Assembly: GCA_964454015.1 (NCBI GenBank) | Contig: CAYVQF010000014.1 | Location: 27,188-91,187, forward strand | DNA from: CAYVQF01 sp964454015 | Lineage (GTDB): Bacteria > Myxococcota_A > Bradymonadia > UBA4248 | Reading direction: 5' to 3' | DNA: 64,000 nucleotides | Shown: one piece after another, positions 35,596 through 43,865 of the stretch | Numbering within the stretch: position 1 is the stretch's first letter | How the letters are laid out: every line of letters starts with the position of its first letter | Translations under genes and position numbers: made by a program | The notes under the pieces: generated by a model | Seen by the model: only the letters and a program-made list of their open reading frames with translations | Told to the model about the DNA's origin: nothing | The model's database searches: none

Positions 35596-37830
35596 TCAAT
35601 CGATGTCCACGTCGTCGATGCCGAGCTTCTGGGCCTGTTTGATGAGCGCCTCGATTTTGGTGCGGGTGTCGCCCTGCACCGAGGTGGCCAGCTTGGAGAG
35701 CAGGGCCGAGAGGGAGAGCTTCTGGATGGAGTCCGTTGAGAAGGCGGGGCGCGTCAGGATGCTCTTGAGGTCCTCGGCGAGGTTCTGGCTGCCGTCCAGG
35801 TAGGGGCGGAGCAAGGTCTGGGTGGTCTCGCTCTGATCGATGAATGCGTCCGCCGACTGTCCCAGGGAGATGGCTTTGACAAAGCGATCGAAGAAGGCGC
35901 CATCGCCTCCGACGATGTTGATCTTCGAGGTGGCGAAGGCCTGAGACAGCACCTGAGCCTGGGCGCTCGCGATGTCCTTGCGGGCGTGGATACCCTCCAG
36001 CGCCACTTCGCGGTCTTTGTCGAGGCGGAGGCGGAACTCTTCGTGCTCGCGCCCGACGCCGTCGAGGGCCTTCATGGCGTTGGCCTTCTCGGCGAGTCCC
36101 GTGGCTTCGGCCAAGAGCTTCTCCTTGACGGCCAAGGCTTCGGCGCGGGCTTCCTTCTCGATGGCGGCGGCGTTGGCCTCGCGAACGGTCGCTTTGGCGA
36201 GTCCTATCTGCTCTTCACCGGCTGCGGCGGCGACGTGCTTCTCGCGAATGACTTTGGCCTCGGCCAGTCCGAGGCGTTCGATGGACTCTGCTTCGGCGTT
36301 CTTGACGGTGACGCGCGCCAGACCTTGCTTCTGTTCGCCTTCAGCGACGGCCTCCATGCGCAGCAGGGTGACTTTGGCGTCAGCTTGGCCCTGCTTCTCG
36401 ATGGCGACGGCTTCGGCCTCCTTGACGCGGGCATCGGCCAGACCCTCGGCGGCGTGTTCCGCTTGGATGCCATCGGCCATGCGTATCTTGGCCTGGGCTT
36501 GTTTTTCTGCAACTTCGCGGTCGGCTTCGGCCATGAGCAAGCGCTCGCGGGCGGCAAACTTCGCGGCCTCTTCACGGGCTTCTGCCGCTTTGAGTTCCTT
36601 GACCAGGTGCTGCTGGGCTTCACCCTCGGCGCCGATGATCAAGGCCTCGCGGTTTCGCTTGGCATCGGCGATGAGGCGCAGATCCTTGATGGCCTCCTCG
36701 CGCTCAGCGACGGTGTGATCGACGTGGATACGGGCGGCGACGACATCGGCGATCTCTTTCTTTTCGATTTCGACGGCCTTCTCTTTGGTGATTTCCCGGA
36801 GCTGGACCTCGTGCTCGCGGGCAATGGCTTCCATCTGGCGGTCCTTCTGGGAACGCTCGGCCTCGATGCCCACGACGCGCTCGCGGTTCTTCTGCGCGAC
36901 CTCCACCTGGCGAATGCGGTTCTCTTCGTTGACGGCGATCTCTTCCTCGGCCTTGATCCGGGCGCGCTCAGACTTGGCGCGCTCTTCCGCCTGAATCTGT
37001 GCCGTCTGGGCTTGTTCGCGGGCGACCACCGAGGCGATCTCCCGATCCCGGCGGGCCTCGGCGTCGGCTCGCTGTCGCTGGAGCTCGAAGATGGCTTCAT
37101 CGGCGCCGACGTCTTCTTTGGTGACGGCTTTGCGCTCGTTCTGCTTGAGTTGGTTGGTCAGGACGTTCTGCCCCGTCGTGATCTCCGTGATCTTGCGGAT
37201 GCCTTGTGCGTCGAGGATGTTGTCCTTGTCCAGGTGCTCGATGGGGGTCTGTTCCAAGAAGTCGATGGCCGCGTCTTCCAGCTTGTAGCCGTTGAGATCC
37301 TCGCCGATGATCTGAATGATGTCATCGCGGAAGCGCTCCCGCTTGGTGTAGAGCTCCTCGAAATCGAGGCGCTTGCCCACCGTCTTGAGCGCCTCGGAGA
37401 ACTTGGCGACGAAGAGCGTCTCTACGGTGCGCTGATCCGAGGCGCGGGCGCAGCCGATGCTCTGGGCCACTTTGAGCACGTCTTCTTTCGACTTGTTGAC
37501 CCGCACGAAGAAGGTCACCTTGATGTCGGCGCGGATGTTGTCTCGACACACCAAGCCCTCAGGGCCGCGGCGGTCGATCTCGATGGTCTTGACGGAGATA
37601 TCCATCACCTCGGCGCGGTGGATGATCGGGTAGACCACGCCGCCCGTGAAGGTGACCTCCGGCTCATTGCGCATCTTGTTGATGATCAAAGCGCGGCCTT
37701 GGTCGACCTTGCGATAGAACTTGGCGATGATCACCAACAGTCCTACGACGAAGAGCACGACGATGGCGACGCTCGTGCCCACTAAAACGGCGGTGTCTGA
37801 GATTGCTGCGGCCAACACGGAAATCGACAT
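35596..37830 (-). CDS. flotillin / SPFH-band 7 membrane protein (YqiK-like)
   Basis: A 744-residue flotillin-type scaffold protein of membrane microdomains. One N-terminal membrane helix (VAIVVLFVVGLLVIIAKFY) precedes an SPFH/band 7 domain (about 45-230) and a very long Ala/Glu/Lys-rich coiled coil (about 230-640) with the flotillin-type AEA and AKA repeats. The protein is longer than most flotillins because of the coiled coil. Downstream promoter and regulation are not visible. The YqiJ-like gene lies 124 bases upstream on the same strand, matching the yqiJ-yqiK pairing known from Enterobacteria. The start has AGGAGAGG just upstream. Confidence 0.9.
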   Translation of the reverse strand: MSISVLAAAISDTAVLVGTSVAIVVLFVVGLLVIIAKFYRKVDQGRALIINKMRNEPEVTFTGGVVYPIIHRAEVMDISVKTIEIDRRGPEGLVCRDNIRADIKVTFFVRVNKSKEDVLKVAQSIGCARASDQRTVETLFVAKFSEALKTVGKRLDFEELYTKRERFRDDIIQIIGEDLNGYKLEDAAIDFLEQTPIEHLDKDNILDAQGIRKITEITTGQNVLTNQLKQNERKAVTKEDVGADEAIFELQRQRADAEARRDREIASVVAREQAQTAQIQAEERAKSERARIKAEEEIAVNEENRIRQVEVAQKNRERVVGIEAERSQKDRQMEAIAREHEVQLREITKEKAVEIEKKEIADVVAARIHVDHTVAEREEAIKDLRLIADAKRNREALIIGAEGEAQQHLVKELKAAEAREEAAKFAARERLLMAEADREVAEKQAQAKIRMADGIQAEHAAEGLADARVKEAEAVAIEKQGQADAKVTLLRMEAVAEGEQKQGLARVTVKNAEAESIERLGLAEAKVIREKHVAAAAGEEQIGLAKATVREANAAAIEKEARAEALAVKEKLLAEATGLAEKANAMKALDGVGREHEEFRLRLDKDREVALEGIHARKDIASAQAQVLSQAFATSKINIVGGDGAFFDRFVKAISLGQSADAFIDQSETTQTLLRPYLDGSQNLAEDLKSILTRPAFSTDSIQKLSLSALLSKLATSVQGDTRTKIEALIKQAQKLGIDDVDID

Positions 37831-37954
37831 CCCCTCTCCTCCTATCTCTGCGGTGGCCTATGCGGTGATCCTCAGATCTCTCTCTGGCGGTGCAAAGACC
37901 AAGTGCGCGACCCTACGAAAAACACGCCTCCCAGCGTGTGTGGATGCTTCTTCT

Positions 37955-38722
37955 TTACTCTGTGTCACCTGGCAGACGCAATAGCGGGTCCAACGGCTCG
38001 ACCAGGTAGACCTCTCGCTCCTCATCGAAATCGATGATCAGGGCCAAGGCACCGCGCTTGAGGCGGTTGGCCTCCTCGCAGCGGACGTCGATGAGATGAC
38101 TTGCCCCACCGTCTTCGTAGATGGCCTGACCAAAACGCGCGTCCACTCTTCCCGTGCGGATCTTACAGGTCTTACCCAAGAGATCGCGACGCGAGGGGGC
38201 GCCGTGCACAGTGAAGAGCGGCCGCAACGGCCGCACCAGCACTGCCGTCAGCAGCAGCCCCAAGGCCAAGGAGAGGACCAGCACCAAGCACATGAGCAGC
38301 TCCCGGGGAAGTGCCTCACTCGTGGCAAAGGAGCGCATGGACAGATAGGAGCTGATCCAACCGATGAAGACGATCAGGGACAAGATCACCGTCAGCGGCG
38401 CTGAGCCCAAACCGAGTGCCTTGAGGATGACGCCGAGATTGAGAAACGAAGCGCTGGTGTGGGTCGCGGCCTCAGCGCCGCCATCGGCGACGCCTTCCGC
38501 GGCGCCCTCGGCGACGCCTTCCGCGGCGCCTTCCGCGACGCCCTCAGCGACGCCCTCGGCGACGCCCTCAGCGACGCCCTCAGCGACGCCCTCGCTGCCG
38601 TCGAGGAAGTCCATGTCCACGGCACCCAGGACGACGAGCAGCCAATAAATGACGGCGAGGGCCAACAGCGCCGTGAAAAGCACCGTGGGGAAGGCAAGAA
38701 TGCCCGCAAGAAAGGTCTCCAT
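37955..38722 (-). CDS. YqiJ/NfeD-like membrane protein with an EGVA repeat
   Basis: A 255-residue inner-membrane protein, the probable partner of the flotillin downstream. One hydrophobic segment (VLFTALLALAVIYWLLVVLGAV) comes first, then a loop made of about ten EGVA/EGAA tetrapeptides (residues about 41-80). Two membrane helices follow, then a C-terminal OB-like beta domain (LLGKTCKIRTGRVDARFGQAIY and onward) as in NfeD/YqiJ proteins. The repeat loop is unlike the rest of the family and comes from a 12-base tandem repeat. NfeD-type proteins assist flotillin assembly; that role is inferred here. Confidence 0.75.
   Translation of the reverse strand: METFLAGILAFPTVLFTALLALAVIYWLLVVLGAVDMDFLDGSEGVAEGVAEGVAEGVAEGVAEGAAEGVAEGAAEGVADGGAEAATHTSASFLNLGVILKALGLGSAPLTVILSLIVFIGWISSYLSMRSFATSEALPRELLMCLVLVLSLALGLLLTAVLVRPLRPLFTVHGAPSRRDLLGKTCKIRTGRVDARFGQAIYEDGGASHLIDVRCEEANRLKRGALALIIDFDEEREVYLVEPLDPLLRLPGDTE
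38480..38600. repeat. 12-bp tandem repeat inside the YqiJ-like gene
   Basis: About ten imperfect copies of a 12-base unit (plus-strand form GCGACGCCCTCA with GGCGCC variants) encode the EGVA/EGAA tetrapeptide run. The unit is a multiple of three, so copy-number change would lengthen or shorten the loop without a frameshift. Confidence 0.85.
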
Positions 38723-38852
38723 ATCGCCTCACGTCGCAAGTGTGGGGCGACCCAGAGGCCGCTGCCACCACCACGTTTGGTGTGCATTGAGCCTAGCGCA
38801 CCCTGGGTGGTTTGGTATAGGGCGTTCGACTGCAGCGGCAAGGGTGGCGACG

Positions 38853-39755
38853 TTAGAATCCGGGCCCGGCGTAACGGTACTCGAAGGTCGCCGTTGGGGA
38901 TGCGGCGCTGCGGACTTCGGCTTTGATGGCGCTCATGCCCTTGTCGAGCAAGAGATCCATGAGGGTGTCGGCTTGTCGCTTGGGGTAGACCAGTTTGGGG
39001 GGGCCGTCGATGTCGAGGGCGGTGGCCAGCCAGGCGCTGGCGACTTCGAAGCCGCCCAGCTCGTCGACGAGTCCCGCCTCTTTGGCTTGCCGGCCCGTCA
39101 GGATGCGCCCGTCGGCGATTTTAAGGACGTCAGCGCGCTCCATCTGCCGCCCCTCGGCGACGGCGTCGACGAATTGTTCGTAGATGTCGAGGAGGATGGT
39201 CTCGTAGAGCTTGCGATCTTTGTCACTGAAGTCGCGGAAAGGTGAGCCCGTGTCTTTGTACTCTCCGGTCAAGATGGTGTTGACCTTGAGCAGGAGGTAG
39301 TCCATGACCTCATCGACTTCAAAGACCTGTGAGATGACGCCGATGGAGCCCGTGATGGTGCCGGGGTTGGCAAAGATCTTGGGCCCGGCGCAGGCGATGT
39401 AGAGGCCGCCGCTGGCAGCGGTGTTCCCCATGGAGACGACGATTTTCTTCTCCGAGCGTTTGATGGCTTCGTAGATCTCTTGGCTGGCGGCGGCCGAACC
39501 GCCGGGGGAGTCGATGCGGACGATGATCCCCTTGATCTCCTTTCGCTCTTCGAAATAGCGCAGATCGCGCAGGACTTGGTCCGAGGTGACGATGGGGCCG
39601 TTGATTTCGAGCACGCCGACCTGGTTGTCGCCGAAGCGTTCCGGTGACATGGCCACGAAGATCAGGGCCGCAAAAACGAAGAAGATGCCGAAGAGACCGC
39701 CAAAAACGATCAGCAATGTCCACAATCCTCGGTTTGAACTCTGCGCTTTGCTCAT
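38853..39755 (-). CDS. sppA: signal peptide peptidase SppA (S49 family)
   Basis: Membrane-anchored serine protease that degrades cleaved signal peptides. The 300-residue short form has one N-terminal helix (LWTLLIVFGGLFGIFFVFAAL), DSPGGSAAASQEIYEAIKR, the nucleophile S115 in NTAASGGLYIA and the catalytic K167 in GEYKDTGSP. The 52-residue Ser-Lys spacing equals that of Bacillus SppA, so it looks active. ATG 39755 has GAGAGG upstream; a start at 39776 is less likely. It stands alone on this strand, next to a divergent gap leading to rpmG. Confidence 0.93.
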   Translation of the reverse strand: MSKAQSSNRGLWTLLIVFGGLFGIFFVFAALIFVAMSPERFGDNQVGVLEINGPIVTSDQVLRDLRYFEERKEIKGIIVRIDSPGGSAAASQEIYEAIKRSEKKIVVSMGNTAASGGLYIACAGPKIFANPGTITGSIGVISQVFEVDEVMDYLLLKVNTILTGEYKDTGSPFRDFSDKDRKLYETILLDIYEQFVDAVAEGRQMERADVLKIADGRILTGRQAKEAGLVDELGGFEVASAWLATALDIDGPPKLVYPKRQADTLMDLLLDKGMSAIKAEVRSAASPTATFEYRYAGPGF

Positions 39756-39953
39756 ATGCACCTCTCGGGTCTGCAATCTCCGCAGCCCTTCTAGTGCATT
39801 CTGCGTCTGGCGACAACGCCGTTCTTACGCGGCATGCCCCTCTCCTCGCCTGCACTCCGGCGCCACCTGTTTGGGCATCTTGGCTGGGGCGCGGGGGAGG
39901 CGGCGCTGCGTCTTCGCCGTCATGACCCGCCTCCGTGGGGTGCAAATGAGCTA

Positions 39954-39982
39954 TTGACCCAGCCTGGCAAATGCGATAAACG
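39954..39982 (+). promoter_or_regulatory. promoter candidate for rpmG
   Basis: TTGACC at 39954-39959, a 17-base spacer and TAAACG at 39977-39982. The -35 matches five of six positions. The ATG at 40057 would leave a leader of roughly 70 bases. Confidence 0.4.
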
Positions 39983-39983
39983 A

Positions 39984-40014
39984 CCCTGCCCGCGCTTCTG
40001 CAGGCGCAGCAGGG
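39984..40014 (+). promoter_or_regulatory. leader hairpin before rpmG
   Basis: CCCTGC (39984-39989) pairs with GCAGGG (40009-40014), with an inner GCGC/GCGC stem and an eight-base loop. It lies in the rpmG 5' leader directly after the candidate -10. It may be a structural or attenuation element; function is unknown. Confidence 0.35.
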
Positions 40015-40056
40015 CATACTGCAGGAGCGGGCACAAGACTTCTTGAGGAGAGAGCC

Positions 40057-40218
40057 ATGGCAGTCCGGGAAAAAATTCGCCTGATTTCCGAAGCCGGAAC
40101 GGGTTATTTCTATACAACGACCAAGAACAAGCGCAAAATGCCGGAAAAACTGCGGATGAAGAAGTACGATCCCAAGGTCCGGCAGCACGTTTGGTTCAAA
40201 GAAGCCAAGATCAAGTAG
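40057..40218 (+). CDS. rpmG: 50S ribosomal protein L33
   Basis: A 53-residue ribosomal protein of the large subunit E-site region. The sequence shows the family landmarks REKIRLISEAGTGYFYTTT, NKRKMPEKLRMKKYDP and the basic end KEAKIK. It lacks the CxxC pairs, so it is the zinc-independent form. The ATG has GAGGAGAG four to ten bases upstream. It stands alone rather than in the common rpmB-rpmG or secE contexts. The hemW-like gene begins 38 bases after its stop. Confidence 0.95.
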   Translation: MAVREKIRLISEAGTGYFYTTTKNKRKMPEKLRMKKYDPKVRQHVWFKEAKIK

Positions 40219-40256
40219 TCTCATGAGGCGGCGGCTCGCGTCGCCGAAATGCGTCG

Positions 40257-41438
40257 ATGGGTGAGAGAGACAAGCCGGCGCCCTTGCCACTGTGCCGCTC
40301 GGGTTGGTCTCTCTATGTGCATGTGCCCTTTTGCCGACGGCGCTGCCCCTACTGTGATTTCACCTTTGCCGTGGTGCGCGAAGTGCCAGGCGTGGCTTAT
40401 GTGCGCGCCGTGCTGACCGAGCTCGATGGGCGCGCGCCGCCCTTTGCGGCACAGCCGCTTCGTACGCTGTACTTGGGCGGCGGAACGCCGTCGCTCCTGC
40501 CGTCGGAGGCGTTGCACTTGCTCGTGCAAGAGGTGGCAGCACGCTTTGGCCACCCCCAAGAAGTCACCCTCGAGGCCAACCCCGAGGACGTGACGCCTGC
40601 CACGGCTGCGGCCTGGCGCGCGGCCGGTTTCACTCGGGTCTCCCTTGGCGTCCAGTCCTTCGCGGCGCGGCACTTGCGCTGGCTGGGGCGCGGCCATGAT
40701 GCCGCCCAAGCCCTGGCGGCGGTGGCGCACCTGCGCGCTGCGGGTCTGAGCAATATCAACGTCGACCTCATTTTTGGCCTCGATCACCAGGACGTCGACG
40801 ATTGGGAGGGAGAACTGCGGCATCTACTGGACCTGGCGCCCCCCCATGTCTCACTGTACGAGCTGACCGTGGAGGCCGGGACCCGGCTGGCGACCTGGCG
40901 CCGGCGCGGCGTGGCCTCGGCTGGGGCCAGTGAGGACCTCCTGCTGGCGATGATGGCGCGCTCTGAAGCCGTGCTTGCTGAGACGTTGCCTGCCTATGAG
41001 GTGTCCAATCGCTGCCAACCCGGGGCCCATGCCCTCCACAACCTCATGGTGTGGCAGGGTCGCCCCTACCTCGGGCTGGGCGTCGGGGCGCACGCCATGT
41101 GGCGGCGCGACGACGGAAGCGCTGAGCGCTGGGCCAATGGCAACAAGGTGCTGCGTTACCTACGTGCGCCTCTGGAGCAGGTGCAGGTGCGGGAAGACAT
41201 CGATCCGTTGACCCATTTGGTGGAGCGTCTCTTCGTGGCGCTGCGCACCCGCACCGAGATCGATCTCTGGGCGTGGGCCCCAACCCGCGCTCTGGGTGAG
41301 CTCATGCGGCCGGCGCTGGAGCGCTTGGCCCAGCAGGGATTGGTGCACTGGGATGGGCAACGTCTGGTGGCCACGGCGCGAGGCTGGCGCCTGCACAACG
41401 CGTTGGCCCGCGTGCTGATGGCGGTCTGTGACCCTTGA
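40257..41438 (+). CDS. hemW: HemW-like radical SAM protein
   Basis: A 393-residue radical SAM protein of the HemW family (often annotated oxygen-independent coproporphyrinogen III oxidase). Authentic HemW proteins are heme chaperones. The cluster motif is C26/C30/C33 in VPFCRRRCPYCDF, then YLGGGTPSLLP, LEANPEDVTP, VSLGVQSFAARHLRWLGR and the closing HemN C-terminal domain from about 300. The start at 40257 lacks a strong Shine-Dalgarno sequence. There is no heme gene nearby to decide between chaperone and oxidase roles. Confidence 0.88.
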   Translation: MGERDKPAPLPLCRSGWSLYVHVPFCRRRCPYCDFTFAVVREVPGVAYVRAVLTELDGRAPPFAAQPLRTLYLGGGTPSLLPSEALHLLVQEVAARFGHPQEVTLEANPEDVTPATAAAWRAAGFTRVSLGVQSFAARHLRWLGRGHDAAQALAAVAHLRAAGLSNINVDLIFGLDHQDVDDWEGELRHLLDLAPPHVSLYELTVEAGTRLATWRRRGVASAGASEDLLLAMMARSEAVLAETLPAYEVSNRCQPGAHALHNLMVWQGRPYLGLGVGAHAMWRRDDGSAERWANGNKVLRYLRAPLEQVQVREDIDPLTHLVERLFVALRTRTEIDLWAWAPTRALGELMRPALERLAQQGLVHWDGQRLVATARGWRLHNALARVLMAVCDP

Positions 41439-41500
41439 GGGAACCGCTGCGTGGGCAGTTGCGGGTGGGGCCGCCGCCAAGCCAAAGAGTGGTGTTGACC

Positions 41501-41529
41501 TTGACGTCCAATCAGGGATTCTCTAATGT
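41501..41529 (+). promoter_or_regulatory. weak promoter candidate for tig
   Basis: TTGACG at 41501-41506, 17 bases, then TAATGT at 41524-41529. The -35 is good, the -10 poor. It lies about 150 bases before the trigger-factor ATG. Confidence 0.3.
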
Positions 41530-41681
41530 TCACCGATTCTCCGCGGGGGGCAAATCGTGGTCGCCTTCCGTGGAAATTGAGGCCCTTGACCGGGCAGGCT
41601 AGCGCGCCGGGCGAGAGCGCCGCGGCCGATGGCGGCCCGTTTGCAAAGACGCGCTTTGAAAAGCAGAGAAAGGCAACAGTA

Positions 41682-43016
41682 ATGGAAAGCCAGATGGAAG
41701 AGACGGGAGCTGTCAGCAAGAGTTTGACCGTGCGGGTAGATGGTGCGGCGCTTCAAGATGAGAAGCGGCGAGCCCTCGATTCGCTCCGTGGGCAGGTCAA
41801 TCTGAAAGGATTCCGCAAAGGCAAGGTGCCCGTCTCGGTGCTGCAGAAAATGTATGGTCGCCAGGTGCACGCCGATGCCGTACGCAAACTCGCCGGTATG
41901 GAAATCAGCAAGCTCGTGCAGGGGCAAGAGGACATCATCCACGTGGCCCTACCAGAACTGGTCCGCGACAAGACCGAGGACGGTGGCGTCGAGTTCAGCG
42001 TCGCCGTGGAGTACAAGCCTCAGATTGAGGTCAAGGGCTACGTCGGTCTGGCCGTGGAGCGCCCGCTCTCTGAGGTCTCTGACGAAGAGGTCGACGCAGA
42101 AATCGAGCGGATGCGGCAGCGCGTTGGCCACCTCGAGGCCATCGAAGATCGCCAGGTGGTAGAAGACGGCGATATGGCCTTCATCAGCTTCAAAGCGCTG
42201 GAAGATGGCGAGCTGGCGGCGCTGCAGGCCGACAACATCCAGATCAAGGTGGGCGCAGGGCACGCCCTCGATGGCCTCGAAGAGGGTCTGGTAGGCTGCC
42301 AGCTTGGGGAAGCCAAAGAGATCCAGATCACCGTGCCGAGCCATCCGAGTTTTCCCACCCGTGGCGGCCAACAGGCCCCCTGCGAGGTGGTGGTGCATGA
42401 GATCAAGCGCGAGGTGTTGCCGGCGCTGGACGATGACTTTGCCCTCGACACGGGTGAGGCCGAGACCTACGAAGATCTGCGGGTGGCCGTGGCCGAACGC
42501 CTGCTCAACCAGAAGCGCAAGGCGACGGAGTCGGTGGTGCACCAGGCGATTCTGGCCAAGCTGCGCATGGCTCATCCCATCACGCCGCCTTGGGGCCACA
42601 TCAAAGAACGCGCCCAGCAGCGCGTCGCGGCCCAGCTCCGCTCGATGATCCCGAACATCCAGCAAGAAATGCTGGACGCCATGATGCAGCGCATGGGTTC
42701 GGACGAGATGGAGAGCGATCTCACCGACTTTCACAACGAGCTTCTCCTCGATGCCGTCGCCGAGCGCGAGGGTATCACGGTCGAGCCCGCGGTCCTGGAA
42801 GAGCGCGCGCGCGAGATGTTCCGCAGCATGAATATGTCGGCGGCGCAGGCGCGGGAGATGATGCAGCAGGCACGGGTGCGCGATAATGTCAGTGAGATGG
42901 TGCGGCGTGAGTTGACATTGAAGTTCCTGCTGGCAGGCGCGCAGGTGACGGAGGTGGCTCCCCAGGTCGAAGAGAGTGAAGCGCCGGACCCTTCGGCAGC
43001 GCCTGAAGAAGAATGA
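41682..43016 (+). CDS. tig: trigger factor
   Basis: Ribosome-bound chaperone with peptidyl-prolyl isomerase activity that receives nascent chains. The 444 residues comprise the ribosome-binding domain with the signature GFRKGKVP near residues 43-50, an FKBP-type PPIase domain (about 155-245; GDMAFISFKA, GHALDGLEEGLVG) and a helical C-terminal arm domain. The tail is acidic (ESEAPDPSAAPEEE). ATG 41682 is the family-consistent start; AAGG lies upstream. It is the first gene of tig-clpP-clpX-lon, the conserved proteostasis order. Confidence 0.95.
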   Translation: MESQMEETGAVSKSLTVRVDGAALQDEKRRALDSLRGQVNLKGFRKGKVPVSVLQKMYGRQVHADAVRKLAGMEISKLVQGQEDIIHVALPELVRDKTEDGGVEFSVAVEYKPQIEVKGYVGLAVERPLSEVSDEEVDAEIERMRQRVGHLEAIEDRQVVEDGDMAFISFKALEDGELAALQADNIQIKVGAGHALDGLEEGLVGCQLGEAKEIQITVPSHPSFPTRGGQQAPCEVVVHEIKREVLPALDDDFALDTGEAETYEDLRVAVAERLLNQKRKATESVVHQAILAKLRMAHPITPPWGHIKERAQQRVAAQLRSMIPNIQQEMLDAMMQRMGSDEMESDLTDFHNELLLDAVAEREGITVEPAVLEERAREMFRSMNMSAAQAREMMQQARVRDNVSEMVRRELTLKFLLAGAQVTEVAPQVEESEAPDPSAAPEEE

Positions 43017-43048
43017 GCGGGTCAGCCAGAGGGCTTACACATGGAAGC

Positions 43049-43068
43049 GCCCGGCCTTCGGCCCGGGC
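43049..43068 (+). terminator. hairpin between tig and clpP
   Basis: GCCCGG (43049-43054) pairs with CCGGGC (43063-43068), with an inner CC/GG pair around TTC. There is no T-tract, so it may be a partial terminator or an mRNA-processing structure that sets tig against clpP levels. Confidence 0.4.
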
Positions 43069-43094
43069 CGTGATGCAGGAGACGAGGCGAAGAG

Positions 43095-43754
43095 ATGGCA
43101 GAGCATACGGCACAGAATCCCCGCGAGGTGGCCATGGACTTTATCCCCTACGTGATCGAGCAGACGCACCGCGGCGAACGCGGGATGGACATTTTCAGCC
43201 GTCTTCTCAAGGACCGCATCATTTTTCTCGGGACCCCGGTGTCCGACGCCATTGCCAACAGCATCATCGCCCAGTTGCTGTTTTTGGAGAGCGAAGACCC
43301 CGACAAAGAGGTGCAGCTCTATGTGAACTCGCCAGGGGGCTCGGTGACGGCTGGTTTGGCGATCTATGACACCATGCAGCACATCCGCTGCCCCATCTCG
43401 ACGATCTGCGTGGGGCAAGCGGCGAGTATGGGCGCGGTGCTCTTGTCTTCAGGGACCAAGGGCCGGCGGCTGGCCCTGCCCAACTGTCGGGTGCTCATCC
43501 ACCAGCCCATGATTATGGGTGGCTTGGGTGGTCAGGCCTCGGATATCGACATCCACGCTCGGGAGATCCTGAAGATGCGTTCGCGCCTGAATGAGATTCT
43601 GGCGGAGAACACCGGGCAGACTCTGGAGAAGATAGAGCGCGACACGGACCGCGACTACTTCATGGGCGCGGAAGATGCCAAGGTCTATGGCTTGGTCGAC
43701 GAGGTGATCAGGAAGCGCAAAGAGAGCCCCAGCGCTGAGGGCCAAGGCAGCTAA
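43095..43754 (+). CDS. clpP: ATP-dependent Clp protease proteolytic subunit
   Basis: Serine protease that forms the double-heptamer chamber used by ClpX. The 219 residues match the family, with the catalytic triad S111 (GQAASMGA), H136 (LIHQP) and D185 (RDTDRDYFM), the same numbering as the E. coli precursor. The N-terminal segment before MDFIPYVIEQT is a likely self-cleaved propeptide. It lies between tig and clpX. Only one clpP is seen in this window. Confidence 0.97.
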   Translation: MAEHTAQNPREVAMDFIPYVIEQTHRGERGMDIFSRLLKDRIIFLGTPVSDAIANSIIAQLLFLESEDPDKEVQLYVNSPGGSVTAGLAIYDTMQHIRCPISTICVGQAASMGAVLLSSGTKGRRLALPNCRVLIHQPMIMGGLGGQASDIDIHAREILKMRSRLNEILAENTGQTLEKIERDTDRDYFMGAEDAKVYGLVDEVIRKRKESPSAEGQGS

Positions 43755-43763
43755 AGGCGCGCG

Positions 43764-43804
43764 AGCGTCAAGGGGGGCGTAGGATAGGGCTTGCGCTTGA
43801 CGCT
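43764..43804. promoter_or_regulatory. perfect inverted repeat between clpP and clpX
   Basis: AGCGTCAAG (43764-43772) and CTTGACGCT (43796-43804) are exact reverse complements separated by 23 bases. The right arm contains TTGACG, a possible -35 for clpX, so a repressor or activator site is possible; alternatively it forms an RNA hairpin. It does not match the CIRCE element. Confidence 0.4.
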
Positions 43805-43865
43805 GCGACGTTCCAGTATTAGGGGGTAGTGGAGCTCATCTCGCCGATGGGCGCAAGGAGGTTTT

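Larger units (their letters stand above)
39756..40056. other. divergent intergenic region sppA / rpmG
   Basis: This 301-base gap between divergent genes contains the rpmG promoter candidate and a leader hairpin (listed separately). No RNA gene was recognised in the remainder. Confidence 0.5.

Noticed and set aside
35986..37785. 599-codon plus-strand open frame opposite the flotillin gene
   Set aside because: It mirrors the Ala/Glu-rich coiled coil of the flotillin; the minus-strand gene has family landmarks and a good start.
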